Part shown: piece after piece, positions 1-9,349 of the stretch
How positions within the stretch are numbered: position 1 is the first letter of the stretch
How the letters are laid out: each line of letters begins with the position of its first letter
Assembly: GCF_028993615.1 (NCBI RefSeq)
Contig: NZ_CP118632.1
Span: 4,402,001 to 4,466,000 of the forward strand
Length of the DNA: 64,000 nt
Direction of reading: 5' to 3'
Origin: Herbaspirillum sp. WKF16
Lineage (GTDB): Bacteria > Pseudomonadota > Gammaproteobacteria > Burkholderiales > Burkholderiaceae_D
The notes under the pieces: model-generated
The model's database searches: none
The model's input: only the letters and a program-made list of their open reading frames with translations
What the model was told of the DNA's origin: nothing
Made by a program: the position numbers and the translations under genes

Positions 1-199
1 CCAGGTTCAGCGCCAGGCCGAAGGTGTTACCCGGGAATTCCAGCATCTCACCTTGCATCACGTCGGACAGACCATGGATACGGCAGATACCGTCGGACAC
101 GGAGATCACCGTGCCTTGATTGCGAATCTCAGCGGAATCGCCAAGGCCTTGGATCCGGCTCTTGATCAGCTCGCTGATTTCAGATGCGTTGAGTTGCAT
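1..199 (-). CDS. atpA: ATP synthase F1 subunit alpha (5' part, runs off the window)
   Basis: This is the start of the nucleotide-binding alpha subunit of F1 ATP synthase. Reading leftwards from the ATG at 197-199, the peptide begins [16 protein letters not shown] and continues through a [11 protein letters not shown] stretch, as AtpA N-termini do. An AGGAG ribosome-binding site precedes the ATG by a few bases. The gene lies 45 bp downstream of atpH in the same operon. Only about 66 codons are inside the window, so the ATP-binding core is not visible. The call rests on N-terminal similarity and on operon position. Confidence 0.95.
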   Translation of the reverse strand, partial: MQLNASEISELIKSRIQGLGDSAEIRNQGTVISVSDGICRIHGLSDVMQGEMLEFPGNTFGLALNL

Positions 200-244
200 A
201 CTAACTCCTAAAAATTGTTCTTTCGCTGAGCCAGGCTCGGGCAA

Positions 245-778
245 TTACGCGGCCAGAGCAGCATGCAGCTGCTGCAGTTTCGCGCGCACGGAGGTATCGA
301 ACACTTCGTCGCCGACCACGACGCGCACGCCGCCGATCAGGCTGTTGTCCACCGTCACCGAAGGGATCAGCTTGCGGCCGAACTTCTTCTCCAGCGTGGA
401 GACCACATCCTTGACCTGGGCGTCGCTCAGTTCGAACGCGCTGGCGATGTGCGCGTCGGCCGAACCTTCCTGAGCGTTCTTGAGCTCATGGAATTGTTCG
501 GCGATCTGCGGCAACAGCACCAGGCGGCCGTTCTCGACCAGCGTCTTGACGAAATTCTGCGCCTCGACGGAGAGCGGGGTCTTCAAGGCGGCGGCGAACA
601 CTTCGGCCAGCTTGGCGTGCGAAACGGAAGGATTGTGCGCGATGGCTTTGAGCTCGGGATGCGCTGCCACCTGGGCCATCTCTGTCACCAGATCGGACCA
701 GGCTGCCAGGCTGCCTGCCTTGGCCACACGGAACAGGGCTTCTGCGTAAGGGCGAGCGATCGTTACGAGTTCGGCCAT
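245..778 (-). CDS. atpH: ATP synthase F1 subunit delta
   Basis: Delta subunit of F1Fo ATP synthase, part of the peripheral stalk that ties the alpha3beta3 head to subunit b. The 177-aa length is standard for bacterial OSCP/delta. The N-terminus ([16 protein letters not shown], here [16 protein letters not shown]) and the C-terminal segment with [17 protein letters not shown] are family hallmarks. The gene starts one base after the atpF stop codon and is followed by atpA, the usual proteobacterial order. Confidence 0.96.
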   Translation of the reverse strand: MAELVTIARPYAEALFRVAKAGSLAAWSDLVTEMAQVAAHPELKAIAHNPSVSHAKLAEVFAAALKTPLSVEAQNFVKTLVENGRLVLLPQIAEQFHELKNAQEGSADAHIASAFELSDAQVKDVVSTLEKKFGRKLIPSVTVDNSLIGGVRVVVGDEVFDTSVRAKLQQLHAALAA

Positions 779-779
779 A

Positions 780-1250
780 TTACAGCTCTGTCTTCAGTTG
801 GTTCAGCAGGTCGGCGTGCGCAGCGGCGTTCACTTCGCGCTTCAGGATCTGTTCCGCGCCCTTGACCGCCAGCGTAGCGACATCGCCGCGCAGTTCTTCG
901 CGCGCCTTGTTCACTTGCTGTTCAGCGTCGGCACGGGCAGCGGCGACGATACGGGCGGCCTCGTCGGCAGCCGTCTTCTTCGCTTCTTCGATGATCAGCT
1001 GTGCGCGCTTTTCGGCTTCGCCGATGCGCTTCTGGCCTTCATCGCGAGCCGTCGCCAGCTCGCCCTGGATGCGCTTTTCAGCGGCGGCCAGGTCGGCCTT
1101 GCCGCGATCGGCCGCAGCCAATCCGTCCGCAATCTTCTTGGCGCGCTCGTCGAGCGCCTTGATCAACGGCGGCCACACGAATTTCATCGTGAAGCCGGCG
1201 AGGATGAAGAAGACCACGAACTGCGCAATCAATGTTGCATTTAAGTTCAC
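780..1250 (-). CDS. atpF: ATP synthase Fo subunit b
   Basis: Peripheral-stalk subunit b of Fo. It is 156 aa long, the usual size. A single N-terminal membrane helix (about residues 5-25, [20 protein letters not shown]) is followed by a long charged, alanine-rich helix that forms the dimeric stalk. It lies between atpE and atpH in the operon, with 74 bp separating it from atpE. No anomaly is visible. Confidence 0.96.
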   Translation of the reverse strand: MNLNATLIAQFVVFFILAGFTMKFVWPPLIKALDERAKKIADGLAAADRGKADLAAAEKRIQGELATARDEGQKRIGEAEKRAQLIIEEAKKTAADEAARIVAAARADAEQQVNKAREELRGDVATLAVKGAEQILKREVNAAAHADLLNQLKTEL

Positions 1251-1324
1251 GGTAATTCCCTTCTCAGAATAACAAGTGCCGGAACCATACGTCCGGCAGG
1301 TGAGAGTCGGCTATGAAGCGCGAA

Positions 1325-1579
<255 letters not shown>

Positions 1580-1648
1580 TCAAGAAAAGTTAAGTAAATA
1601 CAAAAAACCAAAAAACAAACTGAAAAACAGGTACTGCAAGCCTTGTTG

Positions 1649-2811
<1,163 letters not shown>

Positions 2812-2875
2812 AAATATCCAATATCGTGCATGCGCCGCACCTATTACGAGCGTACGGCAGCTTAAAAGCCCGGCG

Positions 2876-2905
2876 ATTATAAAGGTTCGTTTTCGGGTAA
2901 GTCAA
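2876..2905 (-). promoter_or_regulatory. Sigma-70 promoter of the atp operon
   Basis: On the minus strand TTGACT (2900-2905) and TATAAT (2876-2881) are separated by 18 bp. That is one mismatch from the consensus -35 and an exact -10. It lies about 65 bp upstream of the atpI start and points into the operon. Confidence 0.75.
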
Positions 2906-3106
2906 ACCTTTTACAGCCAGATCGCGGCGTTATCTCGGCCATTTGTAGGCGAAATAGGGTAAGTAGGCGGCGACTTCGATTTTGTGCGTTGCAGCACGCG
3001 ATTTTCGGGAATTCATGCGCCCGGAGAAACGGGACGATTGCCAAAGGCTTTCGCCGGCCGACGCGCGCCCTCCCAGCATGACGGCCGAGGCCTTGCGCGA
3101 GGCAAT

Positions 3107-3457
3107 TCAGCCCAAGACCGGTGAAATTCTCGGGCCAAGCCGCAAAATACCATGTCGCCGGACCAAAATCCCCAAGTAATTCAATGATTTATCTGCGGAC
3201 GGGGAGCGCTCGCAATCGATGACGTAGAAGCAGCCGCCGATATCGCGCGAATACAAGTCATCAGACGACATGACTCGCTTTTGGGGCGGGATGTTGCAAC
3301 ACAGCGTAAACCTTGGCGCAGGCGGCGGCACCGCGTCCGTCGTATCGTAGAACCACGGTATCCCCGGAGCGACGCCCAGCCGCCCCTCCTCCTCAACGAC
3401 GCCCGCACGCCGACTGGCGACGATCGCCGCAGCCGCTTCGCGGGCCTGCTCACTCAT
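3107..3457 (-). CDS. Hypothetical small protein (uncertain)
   Basis: An open frame in the 0.9-kb interval between the atp promoter and the fliD-like gene. From the ATG at 3455-3457 it codes for about 116 aa with an alanine-rich N-terminus (MSEQAREAAAAIVASRR). A second half contains SRDIGGCFYVIDCE. I recognise no domain, no membrane segment and no strong ribosome-binding site. Codon use is less biased than in neighbouring genes. It may be a real orphan gene or chance; an alternative ATG lies at 3484. The rest of 2906-3727 holds nothing I can support. Confidence 0.3.
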   Translation of the reverse strand: MSEQAREAAAAIVASRRAGVVEEEGRLGVAPGIPWFYDTTDAVPPPAPRFTLCCNIPPQKRVMSSDDLYSRDIGGCFYVIDCERSPSADKSLNYLGILVRRHGILRLGPRISPVLG

Positions 3458-3727
3458 CACATGAGCACTCCACTCGCAAACCATTTTTGCGGCGAAACAG
3501 CCTGAATACGGCTGTTTCGAAAGAAAAGTCGACTTCTAGTTAAAGAAATTCGCAATTCATACGTAACCCGCTTTGTAAAAATATGAAAAGAAAAGCACGG
3601 CCATTTCGTTTCCCCCGCGAGCCAAAACGTATCGGGTGCTTAACAACAGAAGCTTCGCCAAAAACACGATAAGAGCGCTTTTTCTTCTCAACCCAGGCAG
3701 TCCCCCTCGCAAAGAACAGGAATATCC

Positions 3728-5740
3728 GTGGCCACTTCTACCGGCACCATTTCGACCTCCGCAGGCCCGTTGGATGTTGCAACCCTGGTCAACCAGTTGA
3801 TCGCGGTTGAAAGCAAGTCGCGCCTGACGCCGCTGGCCAACAAGGCCAACAGCTTCAACGCCCTGATCTCCGCCTACGGCAGCCTCAAGAACGCCCTGAC
3901 CAGCTACCAGAACGCGCTCAAGGGCCTGAACGTGGCCAGCTTCAGCTCGCAAAAGCCGACCGTCAGCAATGCCGGCACCGGCACCAAGCTCACCACCGAT
4001 CCGTTTACCGCCGACGTCAACACCGACGAGACCACCAAGGCATTGGCGCAAAAGCTGAAGTCCGCGGGCTACCCCAAGGGCAGCATCTTCAAGGCCGGCG
4101 ACTCGATCGCCATCAAGGTCGGCGCCGACCAGCCCAAGTTCATTACCTTGAAAGCCGATGCCACGCTGTCCGGCGTGCGCGACGCCATCAATGCCGGCAA
4201 CGCGGGCGTGACCGCCTCCATCGTCACCGACGGCAGCGGCGATCACCTTGTGCTGGAATCGACCAAGGGCGGCACGGCCAATACCGTCAAGATCACCGCC
4301 AACGGCAGCCTGGCCGGCCTCAACTACGATGCCTCCTCCAGCACGCCGGGCACGGTCACCCAGATCCAGGCGCCGCGCGATGCGACCAAGGCCGCTTCCG
4401 GCAAATACTCCATCGCGGTGTCGCAGCTGGCACAGTCGCACAAGGTGACATCGGCCGGCATCGCGCCGGGCACGACGTTTGAAAACGGCATTCTCGCGAT
4501 CAAGACCGGCAACGGATCGACCGCCATCATCCAGCCCAAGAGCAACACGCTGGCCGGCGTGCGCGATGCGATCAACGCCAGCGACGCCGGCGTGACGGCA
4601 TCGATCGTCAGCGACGGCACCAACAATCACCTGGTCATCACCGCCAAGGACAGCGGTTCGGCCAACAGCCTGCGCATCAGCGGCACCGGCAACTATGCGA
4701 TGTTCGGCTTCGATCCCAGCGGACAGGTCATGACGCCGCCCGTGGCCCCCGGCGAGGTCTTCGCCACGGGCAACGTCAGCCTGCAGGTGGGCGCCAAGAC
4801 CATCAGCCTCACCCCTGCCGGCACCGCGCTGAGCGACGTGATGCAGGCGATCAACGGCGCCAACGCCGGCGTGACGGCCACCATCGCCACCGAGAACGGC
4901 AAGGAGCGCCTGGTGCTGAAGCCGGCCGGCACCGAGCCGGTGGCCCTGACCGGCTCCGGCGACTACACGCCGCTGACGGCCAGCGGCATGGGCCAGCTGA
5001 CCAAGGCGCAGGACGCCAAGCTCACCATCGACGGCGTGGCCGTCACCAGCGCCAGCAACAAGGTCAGCGACGCCATCTCGGGCGTCACGCTCAACCTGAG
5101 CAAGGTCACCACCGCCGATGACAATTTCTCGCTGTCGATCAGCAACGACACCGCCGGCGTCACCACCGCCGCCACCACTTTCGTCTCGGCCTACAACACC
5201 CTGGCCAAGGCGATCGCTTCGCTGACCAAGCAGACGCCCTCGACCACCAAGGGCGAATCCAACAGCAACTCGCCGCTGGGATCGGAGTCGGCGGTGAAGA
5301 ACGTCATGACGCAGTTGCGCGGCGCGCTGATGAGTTCGATGGGCGACACCGGCGGCGCAAGCTCGTTGTCGCGCGTGGGCATTTCGTTCCAGAAAGACGG
5401 CACGCTGGCGTTGGACGCCGCGAAGCTGAGCGAAGCCACCAGCAAGAACTTCGACGGCGTCGCCAAGCTGTTCGGCGGCGCCGATGGCGTGGTGCCCAAA
5501 CTGCAGACGCTGCTGGGCAACATGCTCGGCGACAGTGGCATCGTGGCCAGCAAGACCAAGGGGCTGCAAGATAGCCTCAAGGCCAACACCGCCCTGCAGA
5601 CCGCGGCCAACTCGCGGCTGCAGACGCTCAAGGACAGCTACACCAACCAATTCAACCGGCTCAACGTCACGCTGGCGACGATGCAATCGCGCCAGAGCTA
5701 TCTCACGCAGCAGCTCTCCAGGCTGAGCGGCAGCAAGTAA
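3728..5740 (+). CDS. fliD: Flagellar hook-associated protein 2 (FliD-like filament cap)
   Basis: A 670-aa protein starting at a GTG. The N-terminal part (LDVATLVNQLIAVES, then LANKANSFNALISAYGSLK) matches FliD, the pentameric cap under which flagellin polymerises. The C-terminal part (a DGTLALD motif, then SGIVASKTKGLQDSL) matches the FliD C domain. The middle carries three tandem flagellin-IN-type units of about 120 residues, each with a G/SxVxxAINxxxAGVTA(S/T)I core. This makes it longer than the roughly 470-aa enterobacterial protein. No other flagellar gene is adjacent, so it stands alone between the atp operon and a tRNA. It could be a lateral or accessory cap paralogue. Confidence 0.85.
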   Translation: MATSTGTISTSAGPLDVATLVNQLIAVESKSRLTPLANKANSFNALISAYGSLKNALTSYQNALKGLNVASFSSQKPTVSNAGTGTKLTTDPFTADVNTDETTKALAQKLKSAGYPKGSIFKAGDSIAIKVGADQPKFITLKADATLSGVRDAINAGNAGVTASIVTDGSGDHLVLESTKGGTANTVKITANGSLAGLNYDASSSTPGTVTQIQAPRDATKAASGKYSIAVSQLAQSHKVTSAGIAPGTTFENGILAIKTGNGSTAIIQPKSNTLAGVRDAINASDAGVTASIVSDGTNNHLVITAKDSGSANSLRISGTGNYAMFGFDPSGQVMTPPVAPGEVFATGNVSLQVGAKTISLTPAGTALSDVMQAINGANAGVTATIATENGKERLVLKPAGTEPVALTGSGDYTPLTASGMGQLTKAQDAKLTIDGVAVTSASNKVSDAISGVTLNLSKVTTADDNFSLSISNDTAGVTTAATTFVSAYNTLAKAIASLTKQTPSTTKGESNSNSPLGSESAVKNVMTQLRGALMSSMGDTGGASSLSRVGISFQKDGTLALDAAKLSEATSKNFDGVAKLFGGADGVVPKLQTLLGNMLGDSGIVASKTKGLQDSLKANTALQTAANSRLQTLKDSYTNQFNRLNVTLATMQSRQSYLTQQLSRLSGSK

Positions 5741-6097
5741 GCCTGCGGCCTGAGCGGCAACGCAAACGAGGCACGCCCGACGACCGGGCGCGCCCTTGTT
5801 GTTCGCCCGCCGCACCCGGCCGGACAACCGTCGGGATTAAGAAGATGACACGTCGGAATTGATATCGCGCAAAGCAATGGGCAGCCAAAGGCTGCATCAT
5901 CTTTCCCTATCGGAACAGATTGCAATTATTGCAATAACTACGTTGTTCCACTTTGTAGGGCCGGAAGGTGCGGTCAGGGCAGGTGCAGGGGGCGGTAACA
6001 AGGCGGCCGAAAGCATCATCGTCACGGTGATGCGTACGCACGGCGAGGTAGGGGAAAACGGTTGAAGCTTGCGCAAGGCGCTGAACTGCAAGGCCTT
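5741..6097. other. Intergenic region with no supported gene
   Basis: A 357-bp stretch between the fliD-like gene and the tRNA. It contains a GC-rich inverted-repeat patch near 5775-5815 that might terminate fliD transcription but lacks a T-tract. Short open frames here have no ribosome-binding site and no recognisable product. Confidence 0.5.
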
Positions 6098-6173
6098 TGG
6101 CGCGGCTGGCGGGGATCGAACCCACGACCCTTGGCTTCGGAGGCCAATACTCTATCCACTGAGCTACAGCCGC
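6098..6173 (-). tRNA. tRNA-Arg (anticodon CCG)
   Basis: The minus strand folds as a cloverleaf. The acceptor arms GCGGCTG (6167-6173) and CAGCCGC (6102-6108) pair perfectly. The anticodon stem TTGGC/GCCAA encloses the loop CTCCGAA, giving anticodon CCG, which reads CGG (arginine). A canonical GGGTTCGATCC T-arm is present. The discriminator base is G, and CCA is encoded at 6098-6100. Confidence 0.95.
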
Positions 6174-6260
6174 ATATAGGACAAATCGGGCCGAAACCCG
6201 AAGAGGCCTGAAGGATACCGGTTTTCCCTCAGGCCGTCCATGCCGCAGGGCGTTTTTCCG

Positions 6261-6289
6261 TGTCAAACGGAAAGCATTGTGACTATAAT
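6261..6289 (+). promoter_or_regulatory. Probable promoter for the cytochrome c5-type gene
   Basis: A perfect TATAAT lies at 6284-6289. A weak -35 (TGTCAA, 6261-6266) sits 17 bp upstream. The gene start is about 125 bp downstream. Confidence 0.4.
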
Positions 6290-6414
6290 CAAGAGTTCGG
6301 CGAGAGAGCGCAATGAAAGCCCTGCCTGATCCTAGTTCCACGCAATGCCAGGCGATACAAAGGGAACCGACGTTTTCCGCCCCAATTTCGAGGACACATT
6401 ACGGAGGGACGCCA

Positions 6415-6978
6415 ATGAGCTCAGCTCATCAAGAACACGAGTCGGCAATCAGGACTCCCAAGCAGTTGATCGCAGCAGTCGTAGCAGGTTTTCTGGTTCC
6501 CATCGTATGCATCGTGCTCCTGGTCCAGTACGTGACCAACGGCCAGAAGACCGGCGCCGGATCCGACAGCCAAACGCCCGAGATGATCGCCGCGCGCATC
6601 AAGCCGGTGGCAGACGACGGCTTCACCTTCCGTGACGCCAACACTCCCAAGCAACTCCAGTCCGGCGAAGAGATCTTCAAGTCGACCTGTGCCGCCTGCC
6701 ACGCCGCAGGCGTCGCCGGCGCCCCCAAGGTGGGCGACGAGGCCGCCTGGAAGGCGCGTATCGCCGAAGGCTACGACACGCTGGTGTCGCACGCCATCAA
6801 CGGCCTGCGCGCCATGCCGGCCAAGGGCGGCAACCCGGACCTGGACGACGTCGAGATCCAGCGCACCGTGGTCTACATGGCCAACCAGTCCGGCGCCAAG
6901 TTCAAGGAGCCTGAAGTGAAGGCGCCGGCAGCGGCTCCGGCCGAGGGCGACGCGCCCGCAGCGGCCCCCGCCAAGTAA
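6415..6978 (+). CDS. Membrane-anchored cytochrome c5-type protein
   Basis: A 187-aa class-I c-type cytochrome. One N-terminal membrane helix (about residues 17-39, LIAAVVAGFLVPIVCIVLLVQ) anchors a periplasmic domain. That domain has one haem site CAACH and a later methionine ligand in RAMPAKGG, the c5-type arrangement. A Pro/Ala-rich tail ends the protein. The start at 6415 is chosen because GGAGG lies at 6403-6407; an upstream in-frame ATG at 6313 lacks such a site. It probably shuttles electrons in respiration, but its partner is not evident from the neighbours. Confidence 0.88.
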   Translation: MSSAHQEHESAIRTPKQLIAAVVAGFLVPIVCIVLLVQYVTNGQKTGAGSDSQTPEMIAARIKPVADDGFTFRDANTPKQLQSGEEIFKSTCAACHAAGVAGAPKVGDEAAWKARIAEGYDTLVSHAINGLRAMPAKGGNPDLDDVEIQRTVVYMANQSGAKFKEPEVKAPAAAPAEGDAPAAAPAK

Positions 6979-6993
6979 TCTCCATCACCCATG

Positions 6994-7025
6994 AAAAAGC
7001 CCCGACCGAGTCGGGGCTTTTTCTT
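6994..7025. terminator. Bidirectional rho-independent terminator
   Basis: A perfect 9-bp stem (AGCCCCGAC/GTCGGGGCT, 6998-7018) with a CGA loop is flanked by an A-tract and a T-tract. It lies between the convergent cytochrome and OmpA-family genes and can serve both. Confidence 0.9.
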
Positions 7026-7050
7026 TTCCGCATCCTGTTCTGCGATGCGA

Positions 7051-7773
7051 TCAATAACGCGGCGGCGGGGGCGGCGGATATGCGCCCGGCGCGTAACCGG
7101 CAGGCGGTTGCTGCTGGGGCGCCTGCTGCGGCTCGGCCACGAAGATTTCCACGCGGCGATTCTTGGCGCGGTTGGCCTCCGAGGTGTTGGGCGCCAGCGG
7201 CTCGTGCGAACCGCGGCCCAGGATGGAGAAGCGACCGGCGGCAACGCCGCGCGTGGCAAGGTAGTCGCGCGTGCGGGCGGCGCGCTGCGTCGACAGCGGG
7301 TCGTTGATGGCGTCGCTGCCGGTGTTGTCGGTATGGCCCACGATCGTCACATTGGTGGCGGGGTTCTCCGCCAGCGTGGCGGCGAAGCGATCGAGCACCG
7401 GACGCAGGTCGGGCTTGATGTCGGCGCGGCCGGTGTCGAAGGAAATGTCGCTGGGAATTTCAAGCTTCAGGCGATTGTCGGCGGTCTGCGTGACCTGCAC
7501 GCCGGTGCCCTGGGTGGCCTGCTCCATCGCGCGTTTCTGGTTCTCCATGCGGTTGGACCAGATGTTGCCGGCGACCGCGCCGATCGCGCCGCCGATGGCA
7601 GCGCCGCCCAGCGCGCGGCCGCCACCGCCGCCGCCCGTGGCGGCGCCGAGGATGCCGCCGATACCCGCGCCGATACCGGCGCCGGTCGCCGTGCCGCGTT
7701 GCGTCTGGTTCATGTCGGCGCAACCGGAGATGGCCAGCACGCCGACGATGGCCGCTATCGATAATGTCTTCAT
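7051..7773 (-). CDS. OmpA-family outer-membrane lipoprotein (YiaD-like)
   Basis: A 240-aa lipoprotein. The signal peptide ends in a lipobox (LAISGC, Cys about residue 18). A glycine-rich 'glycine zipper' stretch (about residues 31-70) follows. The C-terminal OmpA/MotB peptidoglycan-binding domain carries VGHTDNTGSDAIN and NRRVEIFV. A Pro/Gln-rich tail ends the protein. It is expected in the periplasm, lipid-anchored and gripping peptidoglycan. It is monocistronic and convergent with the cytochrome gene. Confidence 0.9.
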   Translation of the reverse strand: MKTLSIAAIVGVLAISGCADMNQTQRGTATGAGIGAGIGGILGAATGGGGGGRALGGAAIGGAIGAVAGNIWSNRMENQKRAMEQATQGTGVQVTQTADNRLKLEIPSDISFDTGRADIKPDLRPVLDRFAATLAENPATNVTIVGHTDNTGSDAINDPLSTQRAARTRDYLATRGVAAGRFSILGRGSHEPLAPNTSEANRAKNRRVEIFVAEPQQAPQQQPPAGYAPGAYPPPPPPRY

Positions 7774-7885
7774 GGGATGTCCTTTCTTGCCTTCTCAGCG
7801 TTGTTGTACGGACCTTGCGGCCGGTCTGGTTCAGAGCGGGCCGGCGTCAATATGTTCCACCGCCGAGGTGGGGATTTCTGTAACA

Positions 7886-7931
7886 CCAAACGACAAGGGC
7901 ACCCGGCGAACCGGATGCCCTTGTCGTTTGG
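7886..7931. terminator. Long near-perfect hairpin after the yqjDEK-like operon
   Basis: Two 16-nt arms (7886-7901 and 7916-7931) are exactly complementary. Inside the loop CCGG-CGAA-CCGG extends the stem by a further four base pairs. It lies between the end of the yqjK-like gene and the start of the OmpA-type gene. No T-tract follows on either strand, so it is an atypical terminator or an mRNA-protecting structure. Confidence 0.55.
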
Positions 7932-7960
7932 CATGCGCCGATGCCGGCAACGCCGCGCCG

Positions 7961-8419
7961 TTACTCCTGCAACGGCCCCGGCATTTCCGGCGGACCGGCC
8001 TCCTCGCCGCCAGCCTCATGGCGCTGGCTGAAGAAATACGCCAGGCCGCCGACGGCGGCGATGATGCCGCCATACAGCATGGGCTTGCGCAGCCAGCGGC
8101 GCGACAGCAGGGACGCGCCGGTCATCAGCAGCGGCGTGACCGATTGCAGGTTGATGCCGGAGAGGCCGCCGCCGGCCAGCGACTTGATCGATTGAACCGT
8201 CTTGCCGCCGCCGACAAAGGAGGCGGCAAAGTGGCCCACCCGGCTCAAGGCGCCCTTGGCCAGCGATTCGGGGCTGAGGTTTTCACGCACCACCTGGCGC
8301 GCTTCCATCACGCCCAGACGGTACAGGGCACCCTGCGCCAGCACCTTGCGCTTGCGCTCCTCGTGCGTCATGCCGTCGTGCGGATCTGTTTGCATGGATG
8401 TCCCCGGTAATGCGCTCAT
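7961..8419 (-). CDS. YqjK-like small membrane-associated protein
   Basis: A 152-aa protein, third gene of an operon resembling enterobacterial yqjD-yqjE-yqjK. A basic N-terminal region (HEERKRKVLAQGALYR) and a middle segment with repeated glycines precede one hydrophobic stretch near residues 114-130 (MLYGGIIAAVGGLAYFF). The ATG at 8417-8419 overlaps the stop of the preceding gene in an ATGA arrangement, which decides the start. A longer in-frame extension upstream is just the overlapping frame of the holin-like gene. Function is unknown; membrane association is inferred. Confidence 0.65.
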   Translation of the reverse strand: MSALPGTSMQTDPHDGMTHEERKRKVLAQGALYRLGVMEARQVVRENLSPESLAKGALSRVGHFAASFVGGGKTVQSIKSLAGGGLSGINLQSVTPLLMTGASLLSRRWLRKPMLYGGIIAAVGGLAYFFSQRHEAGGEEAGPPEMPGPLQE

Positions 8420-8817
8420 AGCAAGGCGTCGCGGTCCTTGCGCAGCTCGGCCATGGTGGTGGGCAACGACAGCTTGCCCTGCGTGAGCACCGAACGCGCG
8501 TAGAACACCAGGCCGACCGTGGCCAAGCTGAAGATGAACCCCAGCAACGCCAGGATCTTCCAACCCCAGGCATCCCAGGCCAGCATCACGATCAGCACCG
8601 ACCAGAACGCGAGGGCGAACCAAAGCGCGACCGCGGCCAACACGAAGATGACGGCGAAGCGGATCAGGTTGACGCCTATCTCCGACATCTCCAGCGACGC
8701 CAGTTCGATACGGCTGATGATGAGGCCGAGCAGGTTCTTGGCCAGCCCCAACAGTCCGGCAGTGAGCCCCGGATTGGGAGGCTGGGCCGGCTGTCCCTCC
8801 TTGTGCGGGGTCGCCAT
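8416..8817 (-). CDS. Phage holin superfamily III / YqjE-like membrane protein
   Basis: A 133-aa protein with two strong membrane helices (FAVIFVLAAVALWFALAFW, then ILALLGFIFSLATVGLVFY) between polar ends. This matches the holin-X/YqjE family, which is widespread in proteobacterial chromosomes outside prophages. The start at 8817 is chosen because it leaves 11 bp after the preceding gene's stop. It overlaps the next gene by four bases. It probably works with its two operon partners at the inner membrane, possibly in stress or ribosome hibernation as suggested for YqjD/ElaB. Confidence 0.75.
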   Translation of the reverse strand: MATPHKEGQPAQPPNPGLTAGLLGLAKNLLGLIISRIELASLEMSEIGVNLIRFAVIFVLAAVALWFALAFWSVLIVMLAWDAWGWKILALLGFIFSLATVGLVFYARSVLTQGKLSLPTTMAELRKDRDALL

Positions 8818-8828
8818 GGATGCGCCGC

Positions 8829-9137
8829 TTACTTGCTGCGGCCGATGACCAGGCCCACCAGCAGGCCCAGGCCTGCAGAGATGGCCACGGCGCGCCACGG
8901 ATTTTCGTGCACGTAGTCATCGGTCTTGGCGGCGACTTCCTTGCCCTTTTCAATGGCGGCGGCCTGGGCGCCCTGGGCGGCTTCGGCGGCGGCTTCCAGC
9001 AGGGTCAGGCCCTTGGCGCGCAGCTCGTCGGCCTTGTCGCCGGTAGCGGCGGCGGCCTCGGCGAACAGCGCCTGGGCGTCCTTGACGAGCGTCTTCATGT
9101 CGTTCCTGACGGTCTTGAGAGCGGCGGATTGGGTCAT
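8829..9137 (-). CDS. DUF883 / ElaB-YqjD family protein
   Basis: A 102-aa protein made mostly of an alanine-rich amphipathic helix. It ends in the DUF883 signature (YVHENPWRAVAISAGLGLLVG), where the C-terminal glycine-rich helix anchors in the inner membrane. An AGGAG site precedes the ATG at 9135-9137, which rules out the longer frame from 9179. It is the first gene of the three-gene yqjDEK-like operon. In E. coli the homologues are stationary-phase, ribosome-binding membrane proteins. Confidence 0.85.
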   Translation of the reverse strand: MTQSAALKTVRNDMKTLVKDAQALFAEAAAATGDKADELRAKGLTLLEAAAEAAQGAQAAAIEKGKEVAAKTDDYVHENPWRAVAISAGLGLLVGLVIGRSK

Positions 9138-9349
9138 TCGATTCTCCTTTTTATCCCGGTTGGCGAAAAAGACAAGCATGTCGGCGCGGCGCGCTGGTCA
9201 GCTGCGCCGCACCGATCGATTCTACAGAGGCCTGCATCCGGCAGGTAGCGGAAACGGAGCGACCTTGCGATAGCGCAAACCAGTTCGATGGCGCGCCCCC
9301 ACAATAGTTTCCGTCAATTCAAGCGCGGCGGCGTGGCGTTTGCGAACGT

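Noticed and set aside
2982..3179. 65-codon plus-strand frame upstream of the fliD-like gene
   Set aside because: No ribosome-binding site, no motif, and it conflicts with the slightly better minus-strand frame.
3557..5827. Very long open frame (756 codons) opposite the fliD-like gene
   Set aside because: The plus-strand protein has clear FliD domains. The antisense product is rich in Gly/Ala/Arg/His repeats caused by GC-rich codon bias and matches nothing.
5859..6065. Small open frames between the fliD-like gene and tRNA-Arg
   Set aside because: No start signal or recognisable product; partly overlaps a low-complexity GC-rich patch.
6098..6173. tRNA-Arg as an integration site for a genomic island
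   Set aside because: No integrase or repeated 3' tRNA fragment is seen nearby, and flanking genes have core composition.
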